From NCBI GenBank assembly GCA_046329495.1, contig JAXLUO010000011.1:1-64000 (forward strand): DNA of 64,000 nucleotides. Direction: 5' to 3'. The first letter of the stretch is position 1. Each line of letters starts with the position of its first letter. This document shows, piece after piece, positions 27,205-35,287 of this stretch. This stretch comes from Bog-950 sp046329495. GTDB lineage: Bacteria; Bacteroidota; Bacteroidia; Chitinophagales; LD1. The notes beneath the pieces are model-generated. The model was not told the DNA's origin. It searched no databases and worked only from the letters and a program-made list of their open reading frames with translations. The position numbers and the translations under genes were made by a program.

Positions 27205-30200
27205 ATGAAAGCACTGTTACTCGTCTTTTTTGTGTTTTGTGGGTATGTGGCATCGGCTCAACTTTCTGTGGCCTCGCTCGATTCCACCCGTTCGCGTTGT
27301 TATAACGATGGCTCTATAACCATCCAGGCAGCCGGCGGTACAGGGCCCTATCAATATAAAATCATCAGTGGTCCAACCCTACCGGGTGTTAATTATCCGC
27401 TCTTCCCTGATAACGGCGGCTCCTTCCTTAGTTTACACAGCGGCACTTATGTAGTTCAGATAACCGATAACAACGGCAACACACTCAATGTAACAGTAAG
27501 CGTACCGGGCAATTATCAGTTCCCTACGCAAACGGCTACGGTAGTGGGCGATAGCATTATATGTAATGCCAGTTTGGGTAAGCCGCCTTATCAATATACC
27601 ATCTCCAGCGTAGGCACCAACGGACCATTCGCGCCTTATCAAACCTCCAATATTTTCGATAGTCTTTGCAACGGCACCTATTACCTGCGGGTAAAGGATA
27701 GTTGCGGCAACTTCTTTACCACACCGGGGGTGGTTATTAATCGTACCCCGCTGATATTGGCGGGTAGCAGTTGTTTTAATACCGCCGGTAATGATGTGGT
27801 ACAGGTGTTTGTGCAAACCAACACAGGCTTTGCTCCCTTTACGTATCATTTCAGTAGCGGTGCTACTCAGCAAACCAATACCACGGGCACCTTCACCTTA
27901 CCGGCCAACAGTACTTGTTTCGATACCATTCGTGTAACCGATATCTGCAATGGCAACCAAAGCCTGGTGGTGGATTGTCACCCTTTGTTTAAAACAGGCT
28001 GGTGCAGCAACTTTAGCGATAGCAGTGCAAACCTCACATTCACCGGCGGCAAACCGCCGTATACGGTAACACTTTCGCATTATGTAAATGGCCAATGGCA
28101 AACTATCATGACGCAGGATTCAGGCCATTTCCTGCATATACCTTATGCCGGCCTCGGCGATTCTATTGCTGTAGAAGTGGTAGACGCCTGCGGTCGCAAA
28201 ATCAGCAAGCAAATTGACACGTACTTAAAAGTAAACCTCATCACTAATTGTCCTTTCGATGGCGAGGTGCGCTTAGATAGCTATTCGGGTGCCACCTTGC
28301 CTATTACCGTGCAATGTCTAAGTTGCGTGCCTCCGCGTACCGCTACCTATTCAGGCGCTAACAGCAATCCCATTTTCACGGGAATGGATACCGGTTGGTA
28401 TCACATGCTATATACCGATGCCTGCGGCGAACACCGCGATACCATGGTACATTTCCCTACACCGTTGCCTATACAAGCTGTTATGCAGCCGCTATCGTGC
28501 AACGATGTAAAAGTGGTGGCTGTAAGCAGCGATGGCGATACCCTTACAGGTGCTTACTTTGTGCTTTCGCGCTATAACTCCACTACACAATCGTACGATA
28601 GTATTGCTTGGAATACCACCGGCATTTTCTCCGATTTGCCAAACGGACAATACGAGGTGCGGGCAGTGTATACCGAGTGTAAGGATGGCAAGGTAAACTT
28701 TGGTATACCTATTATGCCCGCCGGCTGTATGCTGCCGTTTATGGATGATAACTGTAATGTTAAGTTAAAGGTACGCATGTATCCTAATAATGGCAGCGAC
28801 CTTGCCGAAAAGTTTACCTTACAGGCGCAAAACGGAACGCAATACGCCGAAATGCCTCCCGGCCCCGGTAACGGTGCTAACTTCTTTGTTCCCGCAGGCA
28901 CTTACACGCTCATCTCCGATAGCGGATGTTCGGTTCCCCGTTCCTACAGTTATTCGTTTAGTATGACCGAGGTCGACAGCACCAACTGCAGTAACCTCGC
29001 CTCTATACGCGTAACACCAAATACGCAGGCAACCGGTTTATGTGGTACATACAAGCAGGTTTATTCTTTTACTAATTCTTTCGTAACCATTCGCGATACG
29101 GTTGCTTACGGCAGTTCGGTTTACCATACTAACCTGCAGCCCGATACCTATGTAGTGCGCACTTATCTCGAGAAGCTTGTCTTTAACCCAACCACTAATA
29201 ACTACGATACCACCGGCGATTTTTCTTGTGCATTGGATAGCATGGTGATTATTATTAAAGAACACACACAACCTGTTCTCAGCACGCAAAACGTAACGGT
29301 GTGCGGTGCTTCCGGCATCAGTGATATTCCGTTTACCATCAGCGGCGGTTTAGCTCCCTATTATGTAAATATTGTAGGCTTCTCTAACATAACCGTTACG
29401 CAACCATTCGGTTCGCTGCCCAACATGCCCGTGGGTAGTAATTATACCATGATTGTAAGCGATGTATGCGGCATCAGCACCAGTAAAAGCGTCAGCGTTA
29501 TTGATAGTTGTATCGATTGTATCATCGTACAAGCCGATTTTACTACTACCGATACCTTAACGTGTGTGGGCAACACTATTCACTTTGCCAATAGCTACAC
29601 CAATGGTATTACGTACTTCTGGACGGATAATGGGGTGCTGTTTGGCACCACCGCTAACGATAGCTTGCTTGTTACAAGCGGAGGTTTGCATAAAATTACC
29701 TGCACCGTGCGCTACTTTAATTGTGTAGATAGTTTCAGCTATACCTTTAATGCCGGTGGTTCCGGTGCCTTTAACCTGGGCCCCGATCTTTTCTATTGCG
29801 ATAATTTTACGAAGGTGTTAAGCACCGCGCCGCTGGCCGTTAACTGGAGCACCGGTGTAACCGATACCGCCATTACCGTAACAACACCGGGCTTATACTG
29901 GGCCAGTTCTACAGGTAGTTGCGGCTTTTATAGCGATACCGTGCGTATCGACCGTAACTTTACACCACTTGTTAACCTGGGTGCCGATACCGGACTTTGC
30001 GCCGGCGATACCATTGTTTTACGCGCCACTTCGCCTACCGCCGTTTCGTATACATGGAGCACCGGAGCTACTACCGATACCATTGTGGTTAGCACTACCG
30101 GCACCTATGCGGTTTCAGCAACCAACGGAGGCTGTGTAGGCAGCGATAGCATTCAAATACAAATACTGACATTTGGCGGAGACCTTTTACAAGGCGATAC

Positions 30201-30663
30201 CACGCTTTGCGATGGCGATAATTTTGTGCTGATCCCCGCCTACGGTAATAACCCGGTTTGGCAGGATGGCTCGCAGCAGGCACAATATACGGTTAGCACC
30301 GGCGGCACTTTCAGCGTAACCGTTACAACCCCTTGTGGAGTATATGCTGACTCGCTGGTGGTTACCCTGGATGACTGTTATTGCCGCATGGTTGTGCCTA
30401 ACGTGTTTACACCTAATGCCGACGGCCATAACGACCGCTTTTTGCCGGTTTATCAATGTCCGCCCATACAAAGTTATACCATGCGTATTTACAACCGCTG
30501 GGGCGAGAAGGTATTTGAAACAGGCGATTATTCGGCAGGTTGGGATGGCAACTTTAAAGGAGCCCCGCAACCGGGTGGTACTTTCGTGTATTATATCGGT
30601 TATTCCGACCCCTATACCGGCAATAAACACGGTATGCAGGGCTCGGTAACCCTGTTGCGCTAA
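27205..30663 (+). CDS. Secreted surface protein with T9SS type B (gliding-motility) sorting domain
   Basis: An 1152-residue exported protein. The signal peptide is MKALLLVFFVFCGYVASAQ. The first repeat-like unit, RCYNDGSITIQAAGGTGPYQYKI, is SprB-like, then a long cysteine-containing region of beta-rich modules. Near the C-terminus lie Ig-like modules such as LGADTGLCAGDTIVLRATSP with YTWSTGATTDTI. The last 85 residues (VPNVFTPNADGHNDRF, IYNRWGEKVFETG, ending GSVTLLR) are the gliding-motility C-terminal domain that directs export by the type IX system. The role is probably adhesion or gel formation; no catalytic domain was seen. A TATATTTC box 4 bases before the ATG suggests a near-leaderless message. 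Confidence 0.9.
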   Translation: MKALLLVFFVFCGYVASAQLSVASLDSTRSRCYNDGSITIQAAGGTGPYQYKIISGPTLPGVNYPLFPDNGGSFLSLHSGTYVVQITDNNGNTLNVTVSVPGNYQFPTQTATVVGDSIICNASLGKPPYQYTISSVGTNGPFAPYQTSNIFDSLCNGTYYLRVKDSCGNFFTTPGVVINRTPLILAGSSCFNTAGNDVVQVFVQTNTGFAPFTYHFSSGATQQTNTTGTFTLPANSTCFDTIRVTDICNGNQSLVVDCHPLFKTGWCSNFSDSSANLTFTGGKPPYTVTLSHYVNGQWQTIMTQDSGHFLHIPYAGLGDSIAVEVVDACGRKISKQIDTYLKVNLITNCPFDGEVRLDSYSGATLPITVQCLSCVPPRTATYSGANSNPIFTGMDTGWYHMLYTDACGEHRDTMVHFPTPLPIQAVMQPLSCNDVKVVAVSSDGDTLTGAYFVLSRYNSTTQSYDSIAWNTTGIFSDLPNGQYEVRAVYTECKDGKVNFGIPIMPAGCMLPFMDDNCNVKLKVRMYPNNGSDLAEKFTLQAQNGTQYAEMPPGPGNGANFFVPAGTYTLISDSGCSVPRSYSYSFSMTEVDSTNCSNLASIRVTPNTQATGLCGTYKQVYSFTNSFVTIRDTVAYGSSVYHTNLQPDTYVVRTYLEKLVFNPTTNNYDTTGDFSCALDSMVIIIKEHTQPVLSTQNVTVCGASGISDIPFTISGGLAPYYVNIVGFSNITVTQPFGSLPNMPVGSNYTMIVSDVCGISTSKSVSVIDSCIDCIIVQADFTTTDTLTCVGNTIHFANSYTNGITYFWTDNGVLFGTTANDSLLVTSGGLHKITCTVRYFNCVDSFSYTFNAGGSGAFNLGPDLFYCDNFTKVLSTAPLAVNWSTGVTDTAITVTTPGLYWASSTGSCGFYSDTVRIDRNFTPLVNLGADTGLCAGDTIVLRATSPTAVSYTWSTGATTDTIVVSTTGTYAVSATNGGCVGSDSIQIQILTFGGDLLQGDTTLCDGDNFVLIPAYGNNPVWQDGSQQAQYTVSTGGTFSVTVTTPCGVYADSLVVTLDDCYCRMVVPNVFTPNADGHNDRFLPVYQCPPIQSYTMRIYNRWGEKVFETGDYSAGWDGNFKGAPQPGGTFVYYIGYSDPYTGNKHGMQGSVTLLR

Positions 30664-30831
30664 ACATTTCTGCCAATAATGCCGAAACCTGGCTACGGGC
30701 ACAATATTTGCCCTGCTGCTACGTCTTTTCAGGCGATAAGGCAGGGCTAAGTTAAATCAGGCCAAATAGCAAACCTTCACGGCACTAAACACGTTATACA
30801 ACTTTGTTCGCGTCTGTTTGCAGGAAAAGTT

Positions 30832-30839
30832 TATTTTCG
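30832..30839 (+). promoter_or_regulatory. Possible -7 box (TATTTTCG) of rpoD
   Basis: 7/8 match to TAnnTTTG. It leaves a leader of about 45 bases to the ATG at 30892, enough to hold the AGGAGG ribosome-binding sequence. Confidence 0.4.
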
Positions 30840-30881
30840 CCCTTCGCCAAAGGCAGACTTTCGGCACTTTTTACATAAATC

Positions 30882-30887
30882 AGGAGG
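30882..30887 (+). promoter_or_regulatory. Strong Shine-Dalgarno sequence of rpoD (unusual in this phylum)
   Basis: AGGAGG followed by CTAA and the ATG. The other starts in this window lack such a sequence, and Bacteroidota ribosomes generally do not rely on it. Confidence 0.7.
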
Positions 30888-30891
30888 CTAA

Positions 30892-31761
30892 ATGAGGCAG
30901 CTAAAGATCTCAAAATCAATTACTAACCGCGAAAGCCAGTCCATTGAAAAATACTTGCAGGAGATAGGTAAAGAAGACCTGTTGACCCCTGAAGAGGAAG
31001 TGGAATTGGCCCGTCGTATTCGCCAGGGCGACCAAACCGCACTGGAAAAGTTGACCCGCGCCAACCTGCGTTTCGTGGTTTCCGTGGCTAAGCAATACCA
31101 AAATAACTCACTTTCGTTGAATGACCTTATTAATGAAGGCAACCTGGGTCTGGTGAAAGCCGCTCAGAAGTTCGACGAAACACGTGGTTTTAAATTCATT
31201 TCATACGCCGTATGGTGGATCCGTCAAAGCATTATTCAGGCTTTGGCTGAACACAGCCGTATGGTACGCCTGCCTTTGAACAAAGTAGGCTCGTTGACCA
31301 AAATCAACAAAGTTTTCAGCGAACTGGAACAAAAATATCAGCGCGAACCTACCCCTGAGGAGGTGGCACTGGTAATGGGTATTACCGTAGAAGAAGTGGA
31401 AGCTACACTCGGTATCTCTGCCCGCCACGTTAGTATGGATGCGCCTTTCACCGATGGTGAATCGAACTCCCTGATCGACGTGCTCCAGAACGAGAACGCC
31501 GAAATGGCTGATAAAAAGCTGGACTACTTCGATTCGTTGAAAGAAGAAACGGAAAGAACCCTTTCCAGCCTTACCGACCGCGAACGCGAAGTAATTAAGC
31601 TGTTCTTCGGTATTGGTGTGGAGCACCCGATGACTTTGGAAGACATCGGCGAACAACTGGGCATCACACGCGAACGTATCCGTCAGATCAAAGACAAAGC
31701 GATCACCAAACTGCGCTCACAATCCCGCAGCAAATCGCTGAAAGCATACTTAGGCCAGTAG
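30892..31761 (+). CDS. rpoD: Primary RNA polymerase sigma factor (RpoD, sigma-70 family)
   Basis: Housekeeping sigma factor that directs RNA polymerase to the TTG/TAnnTTTG promoters of Bacteroidota. The 289-residue size is much shorter than E. coli sigma-70 and typical of the phylum: region 1.1 and the non-conserved region are absent. Seen in order: region 1.2 (SIEKYLQEIGKEDLLTPEEE), region 2 with the RNA polymerase-binding and -10 recognition helix (FKFISYAVWWIRQSIIQAL), region 3 (REPTPEEVALVMG), and region 4 with the helix-turn-helix TLEDIGEQLGITRERIRQI. The gene is monocistronic, ending at a terminator 20 bases after the stop. It is preceded by AGGAGG, notable for this phylum. Confidence 0.97.
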   Translation: MRQLKISKSITNRESQSIEKYLQEIGKEDLLTPEEEVELARRIRQGDQTALEKLTRANLRFVVSVAKQYQNNSLSLNDLINEGNLGLVKAAQKFDETRGFKFISYAVWWIRQSIIQALAEHSRMVRLPLNKVGSLTKINKVFSELEQKYQREPTPEEVALVMGITVEEVEATLGISARHVSMDAPFTDGESNSLIDVLQNENAEMADKKLDYFDSLKEETERTLSSLTDREREVIKLFFGIGVEHPMTLEDIGEQLGITRERIRQIKDKAITKLRSQSRSKSLKAYLGQ

Positions 31762-31781
31762 TCGTTACTACTCGCTCTACC

Positions 31782-31816
31782 AAAAGGGAACCTCAAAAAG
31801 GTCCCCTTTTTTTATA
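31782..31816 (+). terminator. Intrinsic terminator of rpoD
   Basis: AAAAGGGAACCT (31782-31793) pairs with AGGTCCCCTTTT (31799-31810) with one mismatch and a 5-base loop, followed by more T residues. Confidence 0.85.
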
Positions 31817-32147
31817 CATATGCCGGTAAGGTGCTTTTATCGCATGCTCTAATTCTTCCGGTTATTTTGGGACCAAGCCCCGTGTGACGAGCGCTAATCA
31901 ACTGTCCCCCTTTTTTAGGGGGACGAGAAAAAGCAAGTACTGCATGGCTTTAGAATAGCCTTGCTTTTTCGGAGGGGGTGGCGCACATGCCCACAATGCT
32001 CTGGTGCAGACGAACCCAAAGGCTTGTCATGCTGAGCGAAGCACAGCGATGTGTAGCTTGTCTCGCCGCAGGCGGCAATCCCTTGCCTACCAAGCACCAA
32101 TGAAGACACACCCTGTATTTTAATTCGAATCCAGGGAACAAAGCGCC

Positions 32148-32174
32148 ACCGTCTGTGTCCCCACAGACGGTTTT
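32148..32174 (+). terminator. Perfect 10-bp hairpin with T-run in the gene desert
   Basis: ACCGTCTGTG (32148-32157) / CACAGACGGT (32162-32171), loop TCCC, followed by TTT. It looks like an intrinsic terminator, but no gene lies immediately upstream, so it may be part of a dispersed repeat or end an unseen small RNA. Confidence 0.45.
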
Positions 32175-32690
32175 GATTACCTAAATAACAAAGCTTAATT
32201 CTCGTTCTCCCATTGTCTTTCGCAGGACAACCCGGAGGTTAAACGGCACCAAGTCTCCCAGCTTGTGCTTGGTTTATAAGAATGAATCCCTCAATCAAAC
32301 CGATTCCGAAGGGATCACATATTTATAGACAGCAGCTACACCACCAATACCCGACCCTGAAAGGGTCGCACGTGCACCAACAGACGCACGGGGCTCTACT
32401 CCTCGTTTTTCATGCCTACCTCAGCCTATTTTGTTAAATAAAAGCAATTATATTTGAAACTATTTATTCTTTATACTATCTTTACACCAGCCTAAGTTCT
32501 TTGACAACCTGGATAACACTAAACCACCGGTAATACAACTGCTTAACCAAGTAGATGGGAGCAGGCCGGGATAACTATGTCTTCTCGTCCCTTGCACTGT
32601 CATCCTGAACATAGCGATAGCGTCGTGAAGCCTGTCCGCCATAGGCGGGGATATCCTGCGCAAACAGTGCGTACGAGGGATGGGCAGAAT

Positions 32691-32875
32691 AAAAAGTGTA
32701 AAGGAGTGTAAAGTTTCAGAACGGCTCGGCAGTCCTGTCTGATTTCTGATCTCTGTTTTCTGCTCTCTAATTTCAAAAAGTGTAAAGAAGTGTAAAGTTC
32801 GAAGTGTATTTATCCTGAAAATCCTATACATCCTGCCCATCCTGGTTCAAAAAGTGTAAAGGAGTGTAAAGTTCC
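32691..32875. repeat. Composite intergenic repeat, block 1
   Basis: Three copies of a 25-bp element AAAAAGTGTAAAGGAGTG(TAAAGTT) start at 32691, 32775 and 32849. They are separated by spacer A (about 59 bp, contains TTCTGATCTCTGTTTTCTGC) and spacer B (about 49 bp, contains ATCCTGCCCATCCTGGTTC). The same elements recur in block 2. Confidence 0.85.
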
Positions 32876-32900
32876 ATTAGCCATGGGGCCTTGTCCAGTC

Positions 32901-32972
32901 ATCGGATGACTTTTTGGGTCAAGGTGGTACCTTATACTCTGACAAACCAGCCTAAGGAAGAAGTCATCCGAT
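32901..32972. repeat. 12-bp perfect inverted repeat ATCGGATGACTT / AAGTCATCCGAT
   Basis: The arms lie at 32901-32912 and 32961-32972 with a 48-base interior that contains no open frame. Each arm is itself partly palindromic (GTCATC-G-GATGAC at 32898-32910). Confidence 0.6.
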
Positions 32973-33051
32973 TACTTAAGGCGCCTTTGTATGAAAGGTT
33001 CGATTTTGGGCCGTTTTAACAAAAAAATTCATCATATGAATTTTTCTCTAA

Positions 33052-33090
33052 CTTGTGCACAAGCAAAAACTTGCACAAGCATGCACAAGC
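33052..33090. repeat. Iteron-like cluster of TGCACAAGC
   Basis: TGCACAAGC occurs at 33056, 33072 and 33082. The first copy lies in the perfect palindrome CTTGTGCACAAG (33052-33063). Just upstream is another palindrome, AAAAATTCAT-CAT-ATGAATTTTT (33023-33045). Confidence 0.6.
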
Positions 33091-33148
33091 AGTGTTGATA
33101 ACTCTGACATCAGTTAAACGGTAACCTTGGATTTCAAGCCTACTTATC

Positions 33149-33441
33149 TAATTTCTGATCTCTGTTTTCTGCTCTCTAATTTCAAAAAGTGTAAAGGAGT
33201 GTAAAGTTCGAAGTGTATTTATCCTGAAAATCCTATACATCCTGCCCATCCTGGTTCAAAAAGTGTAAAGGAGTGTAAAGTTTCAGGACGGCACGGGCAG
33301 TCCTGTCTGATTTCTGATCTCTGTTTTCTGCTCTCTAATTTCAAAAAGTGTAAAAAAGTGTAAAGTTCGAAGCGTATTTATCCTGAAAATCCTCTGCATC
33401 CTGCCCATCCTGGTTCAAAAAGTGTAAAGGAGTGTAAAGTG
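33149..33441. repeat. Composite intergenic repeat, block 2
   Basis: Four copies of the 25-bp AAAAAGTGTAAAG element start at 33184, 33258, 33342 and 33417, separated alternately by spacer B, spacer A and spacer B of block 1. The A-B alternation gives a period of about 158 bp. Copies are nearly identical, so amplification is recent. Confidence 0.85.
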
Positions 33442-33673
33442 AGCAGGTAGTCGCGTTACCTGATTAATGGGAATAATAGGAATGCGTCATCCTGAACTTG
33501 TTTCAGGATCTGGCTGTTTGGCTATTTTATTCGTAAAAGGACTGCTACAGCTTCAGCGCTCTGCAAAAGCGAAATGGAAACTCACTACAAATTATCTTGT
33601 TTAACTGCACGGTTGTTCAACTATAAACCCTAAATTTTAAACTAACCGAAAACTGTAGACCGTAAACGGGAAA

Positions 33674-34324
33674 CTAACTAACTGTTTCCACCTCCATACT
33701 CAACAAGGCATCCGCCCGCACAAGAGCCAGGCGCTGCTGCACCCATCTATCAATAGGTTGCGAAAGGTCGAGCTCAATCCGGGTTTTGTTTCCTTTCAAA
33801 TGGATAGAAGCATTGCGCAGCATCTTGGTCTCTAACAAATAAACCTCCTTCTGCAACATATACTCATAACCCAGGCCCAGCTCAATCTTTTTAGTGCGGG
33901 CAAAACCTAAACAAGTATTGTATTTATGCGCTACCGGATTATCACCCTTCACCTTGGCATACACCACCTGCAGGTTAAACAACAGGAAGAATACATCCAG
34001 CATAGCCAGCGAAGCACTCACGGGCACATCGCTGCCCAGGTAGGTATCGTTGTAAATAAACAAACCAGTATAGGCGGTGCGCTCCTCCCAGTCAATCGAG
34101 GAGATATTAATAAGCCCAACCACCTCGTTATGGTATTCAATCAGGAAGAAGAAGTTCTGCTCGTTATCGATCGAAGTAAACCACTCCTGCTGCATGGCAG
34201 GGGTAATTTCGCCCTTATAAAACATAAAGCGCGAGATCTTACTGTCGTTTCGCCATTGGCGAACCAACTCAGCATCCTGGGCGCGCATACGTTGAAGGGT
34301 AATTCCGTAACGGGTAATTCGCAT
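33674..34324 (-). CDS. GNAT family N-acetyltransferase
   Basis: A 216-residue acetyltransferase of the GNAT (RimJ/PseH-like) type. The N-terminal part ITLQRMRAQDAELVRQWRND and FFFLIEYHNEVVGLINISSIDW, then TAYTGLFIYNDTYLGSDV and the C-terminal VYAKVKGDNPVAHKYNTCLGF match the fold: acetyl-CoA binding, then an Asn-containing helix. PseH-type enzymes acetylate the amino group of nucleotide amino sugars. It is the last gene of a four-gene minus-strand set after an ACP, a ketoacyl-ACP synthase III and a GT2 glycosyltransferase, so its substrate is probably a sugar or acyl-carrier intermediate. The 33-base spacing to the glycosyltransferase gene supports an operon. Confidence 0.85.
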   Translation of the reverse strand: MRITRYGITLQRMRAQDAELVRQWRNDSKISRFMFYKGEITPAMQQEWFTSIDNEQNFFFLIEYHNEVVGLINISSIDWEERTAYTGLFIYNDTYLGSDVPVSASLAMLDVFFLLFNLQVVYAKVKGDNPVAHKYNTCLGFARTKKIELGLGYEYMLQKEVYLLETKMLRNASIHLKGNKTRIELDLSQPIDRWVQQRLALVRADALLSMEVETVS

Positions 34325-34357
34325 AAGGGGCTTATCAGCGCACCAAGTTTAAGGTAT

Positions 34358-35287
34358 TTACTGCAATATTTCCTGTATCAGGTAAGGCGGTTTGCGGTGT
34401 TGCAGGGCAAACAGGCGGTTCAGGTATTCGCCAATAACACCCAGGCTAAACAGGATAAGCCCGGTACTCATAAATATTGAAACGATGAGCGCAGTAAAAC
34501 CAAGCGCAGCACCGTTCACCAACTTCATATAAATAAAGTAGATGGCAAAAATCAAACACACAATAAACGAGATAAAACCGAACCAGGTCATAAACCGCAA
34601 AGGCACGGTAGTGTAGGAGAAGATCAGGTTCAGCGAAAGGAACACCAGTTTAATAACGCTGTATCCCGAAGCACCTTCGCGGCGGGGCGCATGTCGCACA
34701 TCCTGCCATTCAATTTTGGTAGTATGCCAGCTTAATATTTCATCAACAAACGTAAACGTATGGTTGTAGTGCTTAATCTTTTCAATAACACTTTTATGGA
34801 TCACTTTAAAACTGGAGCCTTGTCCAACCGTATTACCGAATTTCTCGAAAATGTAACCTACAAAGCCACTGCCCCATTTGCGCACCTTGCTGTGTTGGCG
34901 CTCCTCGCGGTAAATGCCATACACCAAATCGGCTTTGGTTTCGCGGGCACGCTTAATCAGCAACTCCATATCCTCGGGGTAAAACTGCAGGTCATCATCT
35001 ATAGTAACCACATAGTCGCCCTGCGCATACTGAAAGCCGCAGAGCAAGGCTTTGTGCTGACCAAAATTCCTGCGCAGGTGAATGCCTACAACCTTGTTGC
35101 CGGCTTTGTTCTTTATATCCTTAATAACATTCCAGCTACCATCGGTGCTAAAGTCGTTTACCAATATCAGTTCGTAAGTAGCATGCATGGCCGCAAAGGT
35201 GGCATCCACGCGTTCAAACAGCTCCTGCAAGGTGCCTTGACTGTTGTACACGGGTACTACTACGGAATATTGCGGGGGATACATCAT
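34358..35287 (-). CDS. GT2 polyprenyl-phosphate glycosyltransferase (GtrB/ArnC-like)
   Basis: A 309-residue inverting glycosyltransferase. The N-terminal GT-A domain begins YSVVVPVYNSQGTLQELFERV and has the metal-binding acidic motif VTIDDDLQF. Two C-terminal membrane segments (RFMTWFGFISFIVCLIFAIY and an AALGF...STGLIL segment) are typical of DPM1/GtrB/ArnC enzymes that load a sugar onto undecaprenyl phosphate at the inner membrane. The start codon overlaps the stop of the upstream ketoacyl synthase gene by 4 bases, which implies translational coupling. The sugar cannot be predicted. Confidence 0.9.
   Translation of the reverse strand: MMYPPQYSVVVPVYNSQGTLQELFERVDATFAAMHATYELILVNDFSTDGSWNVIKDIKNKAGNKVVGIHLRRNFGQHKALLCGFQYAQGDYVVTIDDDLQFYPEDMELLIKRARETKADLVYGIYREERQHSKVRKWGSGFVGYIFEKFGNTVGQGSSFKVIHKSVIEKIKHYNHTFTFVDEILSWHTTKIEWQDVRHAPRREGASGYSVIKLVFLSLNLIFSYTTVPLRFMTWFGFISFIVCLIFAIYFIYMKLVNGAALGFTALIVSIFMSTGLILFSLGVIGEYLNRLFALQHRKPPYLIQEILQ

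Larger units (their letters stand above)
31817..33673. other. 1.86-kb gene-free region filled with repeats and hairpins
   Basis: No credible gene was found: the open frames here are short, lack family motifs and run through repeats. Contents, left to right: hairpin GTCCCCCT/AGGGGGAC (31904-31924), a GTCATGCTGAGCGAAGC element (32026), a hairpin with T-run (32148-32174), two GAnnCC-GAA-GGnnTC hairpins (32302-32316, 32352-32368), GTCATCCTGAAC elements (32599 and 33486), a composite AAAAAGTGTAAAG repeat in two blocks, a 12-bp inverted repeat (32901/32961), an AT palindrome (33023-33045) and an iteron-like cluster (33052-33090). The region looks like a landing site for dispersed intergenic repeats. 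Confidence 0.75.

Noticed and set aside
32460..32840. 126-codon open frame on the minus strand in the gene desert
   Set aside because: It runs through the composite repeat and a dispersed element, and its translation has no family pattern.
32691..33441. CRISPR-like array
   Set aside because: The 25-bp repeats are regularly spaced, but the spacers are themselves two repeated sequences rather than unique ones, and no cas gene is in the window.
31817..33673. Retron or other non-coding RNA defence locus in the desert
   Set aside because: No reverse transcriptase or effector gene is near; the hairpins are explained by dispersed repeat families.
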